A stretch of 64,000 nucleotides of DNA from a virus: positions 57,947 through 121,946 of IMG/VR virus record IMGVR_UViG_3300035665_000004; one strand, written 5' to 3'. The notes beneath the pieces are model-generated. The model had not been told where the DNA came from. It was given only the letters and a program-made list of their open reading frames with translations, and did not search any database. The position numbers and the translations under genes are program-made. Within the stretch, counting starts at the first letter, position 1; the number at the start of each line of letters is the position of its first letter. This document shows positions 14,209 through 22,761 of this stretch, piece after piece.

Positions 14209-16701
14209 ATGCCCACTAATATAAAAATTGATACCCTGACTATTGATATTTTGAATCATCTCAATATAATTGTGACCGACGCTAATAATAATATAACCTT
14301 TATTAGTGACAACTATTTAAATGCGTTGGAATATACTATCGATGAGGTTATTGGAAAAAATCCTATAATTTTTAGACATCCAACAATTAATAATCTACCA
14401 ATATTAAATTTTGTAAATAAAAATGGTGGACATTGGAACGGATTATTAAAAAATATTACAAAAAGTGGAAAAACTATATATTTCAATGCCGATATTTACA
14501 AAGATTATGATGAAAATGGTAATCATATTGGGTATCATTCAATACATACTGACATAACTACAACTATAACAAACCCCCATAAATTTATTTTTGATAATGA
14601 ACTTTTATCAATTATATTTTCAGAAAATATAGAATACCTAATCATCTGTTTGAGTGACGAGTTCGATGAAAATAAACACGAAATTATCAAGATTAGTCAC
14701 CCATTACTAGAATTGATAGGTATTGAAGCCGATAAATTAGTTGAGCAACACGCAAGTTTTGTAGATTTAATATCACCAAAGTCAATTTATTACAAAAATT
14801 TAAAACTGTTAATGCATGATCTTAACAATGAAAACCCATTACCGGTTGATATAAAAACGAAAAATAGGGATGCAAAATACAGAGTTTCATACACCCCTTT
14901 CAAATTCAATGATAAAGCAGCTCAATTATTTACGATGATTGACATAACCACCGAAATATCTTTTTCCGATCAACTCCAAAGTATAATAAAATCAAAAAAT
15001 GAATTTTTGGCAAATTTAGCCCACGAAATTAAAACTCCATTGAATGCAATTAATGGTTTTATTTCACTACTACAAATGCGTGAAACAAATAAAGAAAAAC
15101 TAGACTATATTGAATTAGTGTTGGAAAGTGTTAAACATGTAATAAACATTTCCAACGATACCATCGATTTTATTGGTATGGATAATAGTAAAATAGAGAT
15201 AAATCCTAGAGAATTTACACCAAAAGATATTCAGTCAACCATAGAAATATTTTTTGCAAAGAGTTTAGAAAAAAACATTGAATTGACTGCATATATTTCA
15301 CCACAATTACCAGAAATAATGTTTCAAGATATTTTGCGATTAAAACAAATCATAACCAATCTTATCAGTAATGCATTAAAATTCGTTAATGTTGATGGTA
15401 GAGGAACTATAGTGATAGAATGTCATTTCAACAATGACAAATTTTATTTTACTATTGTCGATAATGGAATTGGAATGTCCACAGAACAAATAGAAAATAT
15501 ATTTAATCCTTTTTATCAGGCATCAAAAGATACAAAAATGGTTTATGGTGGTACAGGGTTAGGATTGGCTGTTGTTAATCAAATAATTGAACTTATGGGT
15601 GGTAGTATTACTGTAGAAAGTGAACTCGGTGTAGGTTCAACATTTTCAGTTATTATACCAGTAAAATCAGTTAAAGAGTTTCAACATACAATTGGTCGAA
15701 TGGATATACCAAACATTTACATTTATGCCCCATCATTTTCCAATACAAAACATGAAATTTTAAAGAAATATCTGTTCGATTTTACAACCGCAAAGATCAA
15801 TAAAGTTGCAGAAATTGATACATTGAATTCAATAACGGATAGTGTGATACTACTTTATGTATGTGATACAGATATAAAAACTATACTCCAATTAAGTAAA
15901 ACAAATAGAATTATTGTAGTTAAAAAAATGGACATGGTTATCAACAATTTTACAAATTCGTCCGAAATAATAGAAATAAATTTACCCATTTTAGGATCAA
16001 AAATATATGATGCACTAAATTTACTAATATCCGGTAGAATGGAACAATTCTATAAAAATAACTTCTTAGATATGACAATATCTGGTAGAATATTGGTGGC
16101 AGATGATCAAGAATCGAATAGACTACTAATAAATCGATTATTATCATGTTATGATGTAACGATTGATGTAGTATGTGATGGTAGAGAGGCAGTTAATTAT
16201 TTTAAAAAGAGTATAATAGAAAACAAATCGTATTACGACTTAATATTGCTTGACGTCAACATGCCAATATTAAACGGCGTTGATGCCGCGAGAGAAATAA
16301 GACTTTTCGAAAAAATGAATAATATTACTAGAACTACAATAATATCATTAACAGCGGATAGATATACGGACAAAAATGATAGTAGATTGGTAGATATGGA
16401 TGAATATATACCCAAACCTATTAATTTAAAACGGATGTTATATCTAATTGTGAAATACACAACTGATCTAAAATTGGTTGATGAAAACTTGTTATACGAT
16501 GAAAAAATTAAAAAATTGAAAGAGATACGTGACGAATTTTTAAAACCAAATAATGAATTTAAAACAATGATAGACAATTATAAAAAACATTTTGATGGTT
16601 CGGAATTACCAATTATTGAAGGTTTAAAAGATTTAACTAATAAAAATGAATTCACTGCAAACTATAATAAAATTATGAAAATTTTTAGGAAGCACGGATG
16701 A
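14209..16701 (+). CDS. Soluble PAS hybrid histidine kinase with C-terminal receiver
   Basis: 830 residues and no membrane segment. Residues 10-125 form a PAS domain (TDANNNITFISDNYLNALEYT...EVIGKNP); residues 125-255 are a second, weaker PAS-like region. HisKA: His272 in FLANLAHEIKTPLNAINGF. HATPase: N box LKQIITNLISNALKF, G1 VDNGIGM, F box FNPFYQAS, G2 GGTGLGLAVV, all intact. Residues 495-620 are a degenerate receiver-like linker. The true receiver (625-760) has RILVADDQ, phospho-acceptor Asp682 in LILLDVNMP, the Thr/Ser site ISLTADR and Lys in YIPKPI. The about 80-residue helical tail lacks an HPt histidine motif. It should autophosphorylate and pass phosphate to its own receiver, then to a separate HPt such as that at 19457. 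Such a kinase is exceptional in a phage. Confidence 0.92.
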   Translation: MPTNIKIDTLTIDILNHLNIIVTDANNNITFISDNYLNALEYTIDEVIGKNPIIFRHPTINNLPILNFVNKNGGHWNGLLKNITKSGKTIYFNADIYKDYDENGNHIGYHSIHTDITTTITNPHKFIFDNELLSIIFSENIEYLIICLSDEFDENKHEIIKISHPLLELIGIEADKLVEQHASFVDLISPKSIYYKNLKLLMHDLNNENPLPVDIKTKNRDAKYRVSYTPFKFNDKAAQLFTMIDITTEISFSDQLQSIIKSKNEFLANLAHEIKTPLNAINGFISLLQMRETNKEKLDYIELVLESVKHVINISNDTIDFIGMDNSKIEINPREFTPKDIQSTIEIFFAKSLEKNIELTAYISPQLPEIMFQDILRLKQIITNLISNALKFVNVDGRGTIVIECHFNNDKFYFTIVDNGIGMSTEQIENIFNPFYQASKDTKMVYGGTGLGLAVVNQIIELMGGSITVESELGVGSTFSVIIPVKSVKEFQHTIGRMDIPNIYIYAPSFSNTKHEILKKYLFDFTTAKINKVAEIDTLNSITDSVILLYVCDTDIKTILQLSKTNRIIVVKKMDMVINNFTNSSEIIEINLPILGSKIYDALNLLISGRMEQFYKNNFLDMTISGRILVADDQESNRLLINRLLSCYDVTIDVVCDGREAVNYFKKSIIENKSYYDLILLDVNMPILNGVDAAREIRLFEKMNNITRTTIISLTADRYTDKNDSRLVDMDEYIPKPINLKRMLYLIVKYTTDLKLVDENLLYDEKIKKLKEIRDEFLKPNNEFKTMIDNYKKHFDGSELPIIEGLKDLTNKNEFTANYNKIMKIFRKHG

Positions 16702-16705
16702 CGAA

Positions 16706-16713
16706 TATAAATA
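16706..16713 (+). promoter_or_regulatory. T4-type late promoter (perfect TATAAATA)
   Basis: A perfect TATAAATA starts 4 nt after the hybrid-kinase stop and 28 nt before the holin-like ATG, with AAGGGGG as ribosome site between. It would drive the holin-like, coiled-coil, receiver and membrane-kinase genes as a late operon. Confidence 0.7.
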
Positions 16714-16733
16714 TCATAAAAAGGGGGTTATAG

Positions 16734-17123
16734 ATGCATATTTTGCTTGATTTAGATGTTTCACTATATATACTATTATTTTTTATCGCAGGTACGATAG
16801 GATTAGTAGTGCGTATAGATCAATGGGTCGAAGGAGATTTTTCACATCCAATCAAAGAAAACGGTACATTAGATATCCTCAGATCGTTTTGGTCGTATGT
16901 ATTAACATTCTTATTATCGGGATTATCGGGAGCAATTGTATCGATAGGGACAGGTTATATTTTAGAAAATAAGGATACAAACATAATGATCTTCACTGCT
17001 GTAATGATTGGTGCAATTGGAAAACTCATTTTTTATAAACTTGTGGAATGGGTACATTTTAAAGTTGATGATGTGTTGACACCTAAAAAAAATAATAACC
17101 AAGCACATAGAAGAGGGAAATGA
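16734..17123 (+). CDS. Three-TM holin-like membrane protein
   Basis: 129 residues with three hydrophobic segments at about 8-27 (SLYILLFFIAGTIGLVV), 52-77 (YVLTFLLSGLSGAIVSIGTG) and 82-104 (NIMIFTAVMIGAIGKLIFY), and a short, strongly basic tail (KKNNNQAHRRGK). Size, topology and charged C-terminus match class I holins, and the glycine-rich TM2/TM3 recall LydA-type holins. It has a strong ribosome site (AAGGGGG) and a perfect late promoter. Its stop overlaps the next start by 4 nt. The only endolysin in the window is 40 kb away. The holin call is by topology and context; an unrelated channel or kinase partner is possible. Confidence 0.6.
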   Translation: MHILLDLDVSLYILLFFIAGTIGLVVRIDQWVEGDFSHPIKENGTLDILRSFWSYVLTFLLSGLSGAIVSIGTGYILENKDTNIMIFTAVMIGAIGKLIFYKLVEWVHFKVDDVLTPKKNNNQAHRRGK

Positions 17124-17521
17124 TTATGGTTAACGATTTAATTGATTCTGTTGATTTAAATACTTCTGATGAGTGGAACCAAAAAAAAAGTGTTAACCTT
17201 ATTCGCCACACAGAAACTATCGATAAACTTGTTGTCCAAAATAAAACATTACAAAGAGAATTGCGTGAACTTTCAATACACGCGGAACAATTACAAAATA
17301 AATTATATGACAGCAATGTTAGAATTTCTAAAAATTTATTTTATATTGGATTATTTGCACTCGCTTATTTTGTTTACAGTGTAAATAGCAACCTAATAAT
17401 GTTAAACGATAAGTTAATTGAGATAAATGTTGTAGTTGCACAATACAAAGATATAACTGAAAAAAATAAGTTATACAATCAAATTATGACAGAACAAAAT
17501 GGTATTAATAAAACCAAATAA
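17120..17521 (+). CDS. Single-TM coiled-coil membrane protein
   Basis: 133 residues. Residues 25-70 are a charged heptad-like coiled coil (IDKLVVQNKTLQRELREL...HAEQLQNKLYDSN), residues 71-90 a transmembrane segment (NLFYIGLFALAYFVYSV), and the rest a short second helical tail. It overlaps the holin-like gene (ATGA) and precedes the receiver gene by 24 nt. A spanin, an antiholin or an adaptor joining the relay to the membrane are all compatible. It is not a standard inner-membrane spanin, in which the TM segment comes first. Confidence 0.6.
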   Translation: MIMVNDLIDSVDLNTSDEWNQKKSVNLIRHTETIDKLVVQNKTLQRELRELSIHAEQLQNKLYDSNVRISKNLFYIGLFALAYFVYSVNSNLIMLNDKLIEINVVVAQYKDITEKNKLYNQIMTEQNGINKTK

Positions 17522-17545
17522 TAATAGGGGAAAAGGGAGATAAAA

Positions 17546-18163
17546 ATGCTTAGTAATTTATTTGGTAAAAAAATTCGTAAAGTGGATTATCACAACACTA
17601 ATAAATCTGAAACACACAACTTCACAAATATGCAGGATCAAATCACATGGTTGACAGATAATGGTTGGGTAAATGGAAATACTTTCAATAAAAGTAACAA
17701 AAATATCCTGATAATGGATGACAGACAAGATATAATTTCCGCAGTCATTGATGATTTAGAAAGAATGGACGAAACTGAAATAATAAATCTAAATCATTTT
17801 AACCTGATAACTGTTTCATCAAAAAATGCAGGTTTTCACGTATTGGATATTTTAGAAAAAGCACCAAATATAACCATAGATTATGCACTATTAGATATTG
17901 TATTAGGTGGAAAAAAAATAGTAGATGGTGTAAAACAAATGGTAGATGGTGTTGATGTTGCAATACAAATATGGGAACGGTTTTCAACAGCACAGATACT
18001 TTTTTTTAGTGGTTGTATCATTGAAAATTCTAACGACCGTGATGATTTTAAAAACAGATTTACTAGTTATACACAAGAAGATATATCGGATTATTTGTTG
18101 CCAAAGGACATTGATTTTGATTCCGAAATCGATCAACTAGCAACATTTTTCAACGGTTTTTAA
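17546..18163 (+). CDS. Stand-alone receiver (response regulator without output domain)
   Basis: 205 residues. After an N-terminal extension of about 52 residues comes a receiver fold: NILIMDDRQDI (Asp58-Asp59), phospho-acceptor Asp117 in YALLDIVLGG, the Ser switch in ILFFSGC, and Lys in YLLPKDIDF. All catalytic positions are present. After Asp117 a short duplication (KIVDGVK / QMVDGVD) lengthens the beta3-alpha3 loop, where normal receivers have DxxMPxMDG. There is no DNA-binding or enzymatic output domain, so the output must be by protein contact. The ribosome site is strong (AAGGGAG) and the membrane kinase follows by 8 nt. Confidence 0.85.
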   Translation: MLSNLFGKKIRKVDYHNTNKSETHNFTNMQDQITWLTDNGWVNGNTFNKSNKNILIMDDRQDIISAVIDDLERMDETEIINLNHFNLITVSSKNAGFHVLDILEKAPNITIDYALLDIVLGGKKIVDGVKQMVDGVDVAIQIWERFSTAQILFFSGCIIENSNDRDDFKNRFTSYTQEDISDYLLPKDIDFDSEIDQLATFFNGF

Positions 18164-18171
18164 AATTATTT

Positions 18172-19455
18172 ATGGCTATCGATTTTAAAAATATAGCTAT
18201 TAGTAGTTTAACAATAACTGGGGTAACATTTGCGTCTGTGCTTTGCATAACAATTACTGTAAATTTATATACCACATTTACAATATCAAATGAATTCGAA
18301 CCATCAATAAATTTATTAGCTAGAAATTATATCAATTCAAAAAACTCACCAACATTATTGACGGATAATTTTACCGATTCTCAAATAAATGTAGTTATAT
18401 TTGATGAAGAAAAAAACAAAATATTTAAACTTAATAATAATTCTTTAATTGACATTAGTGATTCATCACCATTTCCAAAATTAATTAGTGTACCATTTGA
18501 TGTTTATATTTCTTCTATGACAACGTTTGAAATGTCCACACTTGCAACTATGTATAATGTAGACAATTTAAAAATAAAACTAGATATATATGATAAGAAG
18601 CATATAGCCGCCGATACATTTATAATGTTACTAATAACTAACAGTCTTATTTCTCATATTTTATATTTTAAATTAGTTGCTAGAAATAAACTGATATTGA
18701 AATCACTGATTAAAGTTGAACAATACGAATACGCTCTTTCACAAAGAACAACAGCAGATTTGGTAAGTATAACACATCATAAATTGAATACGCCCCTAAA
18801 GGTTTTAAATACAAAATCCAGAATGTTGATTGATATAATAAAATCACAGGATAACATTTCACAAAAAACATTAGATAAGGCTTTGTTGGATTATCATAGT
18901 ATTGAATCTTCATTAACCACAATTTCTGAGGTTACTGATACATTAAAATCATTTAATGATTTGAGTAAACATGAATTGAATTTATATAAATTGTTTAACG
19001 TTGCGAAAGAAACTACCAATGTATTGAATGATGATGAATTTGAAATTATATTAGATGAAAAAACTAAATTGTTCAATATTGATAAATCATATATAAATTC
19101 ACATGAAATGATTCAAATTTTTATAAATCAAATAAATTTTTCATTGTCAATGTTAGCAGATAAAATTCATATAAAAGTATTTAATACCTCAAATAATGTT
19201 ATGATATTATTATATTCTGATAATGGGAATATAATTACCGATGATATGATCGATGATCTAAATACCAATAATGAAATATTTGTAAATGCAGATACCAACC
19301 ATAAAAAAAATACACATTATGATTTAACTTTAAACTTTATTATTTTAAATTCGAAAGATTTTTCAAATATAAAAATTCTCTCATCTAATAGAAATGGAAA
19401 CATATTTGAGATTAAACTACCTGTTGTTCGAGCAGATGAAACAAAAAAATTTTAA
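18172..19455 (+). CDS. Membrane histidine kinase-like sensor with degenerate ATPase domain
   Basis: 427 residues. TM1 is at 8-32, followed by a periplasmic domain of about 115 residues and TM2 at 148-170, the usual sensor-kinase topology. The dimerisation/phosphotransfer helix has His203 in SITHHKLNTPLKVLN, keeping the H..L.TPL core. In the catalytic domain the N box (MIQIFINQINFSLSML) lacks the usual N-L-x-x-N-A pattern, G1 is reduced to LYSDNGN, and G2 is not recognisable. It may therefore be a phosphatase or phospho-acceptor rather than an active kinase, or depend on the hybrid kinase. It starts 8 nt after the receiver with almost no ribosome site, implying coupled translation, and ends 1 nt before the convergent HPt gene. 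Confidence 0.78.
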   Translation: MAIDFKNIAISSLTITGVTFASVLCITITVNLYTTFTISNEFEPSINLLARNYINSKNSPTLLTDNFTDSQINVVIFDEEKNKIFKLNNNSLIDISDSSPFPKLISVPFDVYISSMTTFEMSTLATMYNVDNLKIKLDIYDKKHIAADTFIMLLITNSLISHILYFKLVARNKLILKSLIKVEQYEYALSQRTTADLVSITHHKLNTPLKVLNTKSRMLIDIIKSQDNISQKTLDKALLDYHSIESSLTTISEVTDTLKSFNDLSKHELNLYKLFNVAKETTNVLNDDEFEIILDEKTKLFNIDKSYINSHEMIQIFINQINFSLSMLADKIHIKVFNTSNNVMILLYSDNGNIITDDMIDDLNTNNEIFVNADTNHKKNTHYDLTLNFIILNSKDFSNIKILSSNRNGNIFEIKLPVVRADETKKF

Positions 19456-19456
19456 A

Positions 19457-19801
19457 TCATTGGTTTTTTAAACTATCCATAAGATCATCAAACATAGGTC
19501 TTATTTCATGTAATGGTGTGCCTTTTCGAAGTTCTAACTCCATATCTTGACAAAGATCACTTTCATAATAAAAATCACCATACAATAGTAGATTTTTTAC
19601 TGAGTGTAACTTAGTAGAAACAGCCGATATATTGTTAATATCATCATTGAATAACATAGTATTGATTTCCAACAAAGTCTCTTCAATATTGTCTACCATT
19701 AAAGTTGCTTTTATACTAACCTCATCACCATTTAGAGTTTCACATAAAAAATCATATATAGCATCGTAAAATTTAATTCTATCAATTGATGAGTTCATCA
19801 T
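19457..19801 (-). CDS. Stand-alone HPt phosphotransfer protein
   Basis: About 114 residues, all helical. Helices 2-3 carry TKLHSVKNLLLYGDF (His66), matching the HPt signature A-H-x-L-K-G-x-x-x-x-(I/L)-G, followed by DLCQDMELELRKG, matching the C-x-x-(L/M)-E-x-x-x-R-x-G helix of HPt proteins. The glycine after Lys is replaced by Asn-Leu, a modest deviation. GGGGGAA before ATGATG sets the start; an upstream in-frame TTG is unlikely. It is transcribed toward the membrane kinase from the other strand. It supplies the step missing from the hybrid kinase, so the likely flow is kinase His272, Asp682, HPt His66, receiver Asp117. Confidence 0.75.
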   Translation of the reverse strand: MMNSSIDRIKFYDAIYDFLCETLNGDEVSIKATLMVDNIEETLLEINTMLFNDDINNISAVSTKLHSVKNLLLYGDFYYESDLCQDMELELRKGTPLHEIRPMFDDLMDSLKNQ

Positions 19802-19864
19802 AGTTTCCCCCAAAATACCACTTATATCTAAAAATTTAACACCAATATTAAAACTTCAAAAAAA

Positions 19865-21073
19865 TCAAATGAATGAATTGTGGGTTGATATATAACCAAC
19901 CAAAAACTCAAAAGAATTTTTATCAGGTTGTTTATACACCATATCTAAACATAAATTCAATAATAAGCCGACATCTTTACCACTAAAACCCATATTAATC
20001 AAATCGACACCATTAACTTTTAAATCTTTTATCATAATTGGACAGTTGGAATTTTTAATTATATTTAACAACTCTATATGGTTATTTATTGCGTTACCAT
20101 GAAAATATCGATGAAATTCCAAAATAATCTCTGTCAACTCAAAATCTTTTGAAACATTACTTAATACTTTTTTAATTTCAAAAGGAGTAATATCCTCGAT
20201 AGAATCTAAAAATTTTAATTGACTAACTATCTTTCTAAATGATATAGGTAATTTAAATTCTGGACACCAACCATTATGATATACCAAAGGTATTAAACTA
20301 TTAGTGTTTATCATATCGGTCAAAATAATATTCGACATTTGTTTATTATGATTTATAAAATCAAAATCCATAACATCACACAGTGAGTTTATAATGAAGG
20401 TTTTATCATCTGAGGTCAACTCAGGCAATGAAAAAATATTATTCAATTCACTATACACCCGTTCAAGTGACAATTTAGAAACATCAAACACTGTTTTTGC
20501 GTCAATCACTGTTTTTTCATCAAAACATAACCCCAACTTTAGTTTAAATCGCACAAACCTTAAAAACCTAAGATTATCTTCTCTGATTCTATCAATAGTA
20601 TTTCCAACAAATCGTAATTTCTTATTATTAATATCATCTAGCCCACCCATAACATCGACAAATTCGTTAGTAAGTGGATTAAACGCCATCGCATTTATAG
20701 TAAAATCTCTGCGAATTAAATCACCAGTTATAGAATCAGAAAATTCTATAGTTGCTCGTCTACCATCGGATGAAACATCATTTCTATACCTGGTTATTTC
20801 ATAATTTTCTCCATTCAAGTGAATGGTCAAGGTTCCATGATCTTCCCCAGTGCAGATAACATGATCAAACAATGTTTTAGTTATTTCTAATGGGCAATTT
20901 GTAGTAAAATCAATATCTTTGGGTTTTAAACCAAATAACAAATCTCTTACTGGTCCACCAACAATCCAGCATTCATATCCCAGGTGTAAATATTTTTCGA
21001 TGATGAACACTATATCATCACGCATATTTTGTGCTATATTATCATTAAATGACTTTTGTAAATTATGATGCAT
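19865..21073 (-). CDS. cca: CCA-adding tRNA nucleotidyltransferase
   Basis: 402 residues. The class II nucleotidyltransferase head is clear: CWIVGGPVRDLLFG, the metal-binding DIDFTTN, then YEITRYRND, RRDFTINAMAFNP, DVMGGLDDI and the nucleotide-recognition segment EDNLRFLRFVRF. The C-terminal about 200 helical residues are the tRNA-binding body, more diverged. The enzyme adds or repairs the 3' CCA of tRNAs without a template. No tRNA gene is visible in this window, so it presumably serves phage tRNAs elsewhere or repairs host tRNAs during infection. It is adjacent to the HPt gene on the same strand. Confidence 0.92.
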   Translation of the reverse strand: MHHNLQKSFNDNIAQNMRDDIVFIIEKYLHLGYECWIVGGPVRDLLFGLKPKDIDFTTNCPLEITKTLFDHVICTGEDHGTLTIHLNGENYEITRYRNDVSSDGRRATIEFSDSITGDLIRRDFTINAMAFNPLTNEFVDVMGGLDDINNKKLRFVGNTIDRIREDNLRFLRFVRFKLKLGLCFDEKTVIDAKTVFDVSKLSLERVYSELNNIFSLPELTSDDKTFIINSLCDVMDFDFINHNKQMSNIILTDMINTNSLIPLVYHNGWCPEFKLPISFRKIVSQLKFLDSIEDITPFEIKKVLSNVSKDFELTEIILEFHRYFHGNAINNHIELLNIIKNSNCPIMIKDLKVNGVDLINMGFSGKDVGLLLNLCLDMVYKQPDKNSFEFLVGYISTHNSFI

Positions 21074-21112
21074 GTGATGTCCAATTTAAAATATAAGTTG
21101 ACATATTATACT

Positions 21113-21151
21113 AAAATCCCCAAATATTACAAAAAAATAATTGGGGATTTT
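21113..21151 (-). terminator. Terminator after the 21160-21726 gene
   Basis: An 11-bp stem (AAAATCCCCAA at 21113-21123 against 21141-21151) with a 17-nt loop lies just past the stop and ends in TTTT on the - strand. A TATAAT on the - strand (about 21105-21110) directly after it could be the cca promoter. Confidence 0.65.
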
Positions 21152-21159
21152 AAATTATT

Positions 21160-21726
21160 TTAAACCAATCGCAAATATTTTCTTTCCAAGTATTTTATTA
21201 AACCAAATTCAAATCCTTGAAAATCATCAATTTTTATAAATTCGTTTTCTTTTCTAATATCATTGATTATATTTAAATCATGTTGAATTTCTATTTCTAA
21301 TCCATCAGTAACAGGCATAATCATAGTAAATGGATTTATAAGTTCATCCCTAGAACTTTTTTTACAGGTTGTTAATCTCCATAATGGGAATCGCACCATT
21401 TTTTCGCTCATGTCATCATTAAAATGAATGTACGCGTGAGCCAAACCATCATCAATTTCATATTCGGCATCATATATTGTAGTAAATGGTGTATTTACCG
21501 GATATTTTGTTGTTTTATCTAATAAATCATCAAAATTAATATTATCATCGATATGCCAATCACGCATAAAATAATCAAGTGGAAAATCCTTGTAAGAACT
21601 CCCACCCGTTTGACATTTTACACTATCATCATTAAAGCTTATAGGACTAACAACATAATTAAATAATCGATTATGCCTACATACCTTACCAATAAGCGAT
21701 GCTATTGAAATGTTATTAACACTCAC
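21160..21726 (-). CDS. Unrecognised phage protein
   Basis: About 188 residues. I place the start at a GTG (21726) because GGAG sits 9 nt before it, at the end of the upstream gene; an in-frame ATG at 21747 lies inside that gene and would precede this ribosome site. The protein is acidic and mixed alpha/beta, with MRDWHIDD, several Trp residues and a Cys-Lys-Lys segment. There are no membrane segments and no motif I know. The very close spacing to the upstream coiled-coil gene suggests the two are co-translated and may act together. Confidence 0.6.
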   Translation of the reverse strand: MSVNNISIASLIGKVCRHNRLFNYVVSPISFNDDSVKCQTGGSSYKDFPLDYFMRDWHIDDNINFDDLLDKTTKYPVNTPFTTIYDAEYEIDDGLAHAYIHFNDDMSEKMVRFPLWRLTTCKKSSRDELINPFTMIMPVTDGLEIEIQHDLNIINDIRKENEFIKIDDFQGFEFGLIKYLERKYLRLV

Positions 21727-21730
21727 AAAC

Positions 21731-22729
21731 TTACTCTCCACTAGCATTTTTTAATGAATCATCCCGTTTAACCTCCTGATTGCCATCTTTAAATGCCCAT
21801 TTATCATATAAATGTGTAGACATACCACGTTTTTTAATTTGTTCAATTGGTGCATTTTTATATTTTTCAACTAAATGATCAACAAAAACATCAACCGCAT
21901 CCATATTATCACCAAAACCATCACCTTTTTTAGCCATGTCAGCCATAACCTCCCGTTCAGTTTCTAAAAATGACATAATCTCAAATTGTACAAATGATGG
22001 ATTAATTCCCAATTGTTCCAGCCATTCTTGGTTTGGTTCATTGATATAACCAATTTGTCTACAACTTCTTAAAGATTGTAAAAAACATCTACGTAAATTA
22101 TAGGTGACATCGGAGGTTTCCATATCAATTTCATCCCAATTTTCTAAACCAAAATGTTTAACAATATCATCATACGCATCCTGATACATACCAATTTCTT
22201 TAACCGCTTGTTCAATGTGTACTCGACCATCGACCATTTTTGATTTGACTTCCTCTAATTCAATTTCAATTCGTTCTAAATCCAATTCCTTATAAACGGG
22301 AGTTGGATATTTTTTACCATCACCAACCTCTGCATCTAAAATTTCCTGTCTACGAAGTAATTTGCGTTTCAGATCATTTTGTTGTTTTAATAATCTGAAT
22401 TGTGCTTCCGATAATGCACCACGTTTAGTTTCAAGTTGGGCGTGAATTTGACGAATATTTCTTTCTGGGGTAGCTTCAGAAAGAGTTAATGCCAATGAAA
22501 CAAACTGAGTATTTGTTTTCGCAAATGCGTTTAAGCCCCTATTGATTTCGGGCATTCTTTCTGCAATTTCTTGCATTCTCGTATCATCAATAGTAACCAT
22601 TGAAAAATCTTCTTGACCAGCTCTGGTAGCAATTTTATGAAATGCAGTAGTTGTGAATTTTTCCAATAAGTTATTTTCTTTAGTAGTCAAAGAATTTTCT
22701 GTTTCTTGTTTTGTTAACGATGTACTCAT
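21731..22729 (-). CDS. Unrecognised coiled-coil phage protein
   Basis: 332 residues. Residues 85-190 are long charged helices (RQIHAQLETKRGALSEAQ..., KELDLERIEIELEEVKSKM) likely to form a coiled coil. A DxD-rich segment (LENWDEIDMETSD) and the C-terminal helical part (FLETEREVMADMAKK) follow. There is no signal peptide. Reserved for a structural or scaffold-like role by its shape only; I recognise no family. The ribosome site is AAGGG. Confidence 0.6.
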   Translation of the reverse strand: MSTSLTKQETENSLTTKENNLLEKFTTTAFHKIATRAGQEDFSMVTIDDTRMQEIAERMPEINRGLNAFAKTNTQFVSLALTLSEATPERNIRQIHAQLETKRGALSEAQFRLLKQQNDLKRKLLRRQEILDAEVGDGKKYPTPVYKELDLERIEIELEEVKSKMVDGRVHIEQAVKEIGMYQDAYDDIVKHFGLENWDEIDMETSDVTYNLRRCFLQSLRSCRQIGYINEPNQEWLEQLGINPSFVQFEIMSFLETEREVMADMAKKGDGFGDNMDAVDVFVDHLVEKYKNAPIEQIKKRGMSTHLYDKWAFKDGNQEVKRDDSLKNASGE

Positions 22730-22761
22730 TTTATTTTCCCTTTAAATAGTGTTAAATAGTT

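Noticed and set aside
14209-16701. Host DNA wrongly joined to phage DNA
   Set aside because: Base composition, codon use, a late-type promoter and the following late operon match the phage genes around it; there is no visible junction. It still deserves a read-level check.
17120-17521. Classical inner-membrane spanin
   Set aside because: The membrane segment is in the middle with the coiled coil before it, opposite to Rz-type order; only a coiled-coil membrane protein is claimed.
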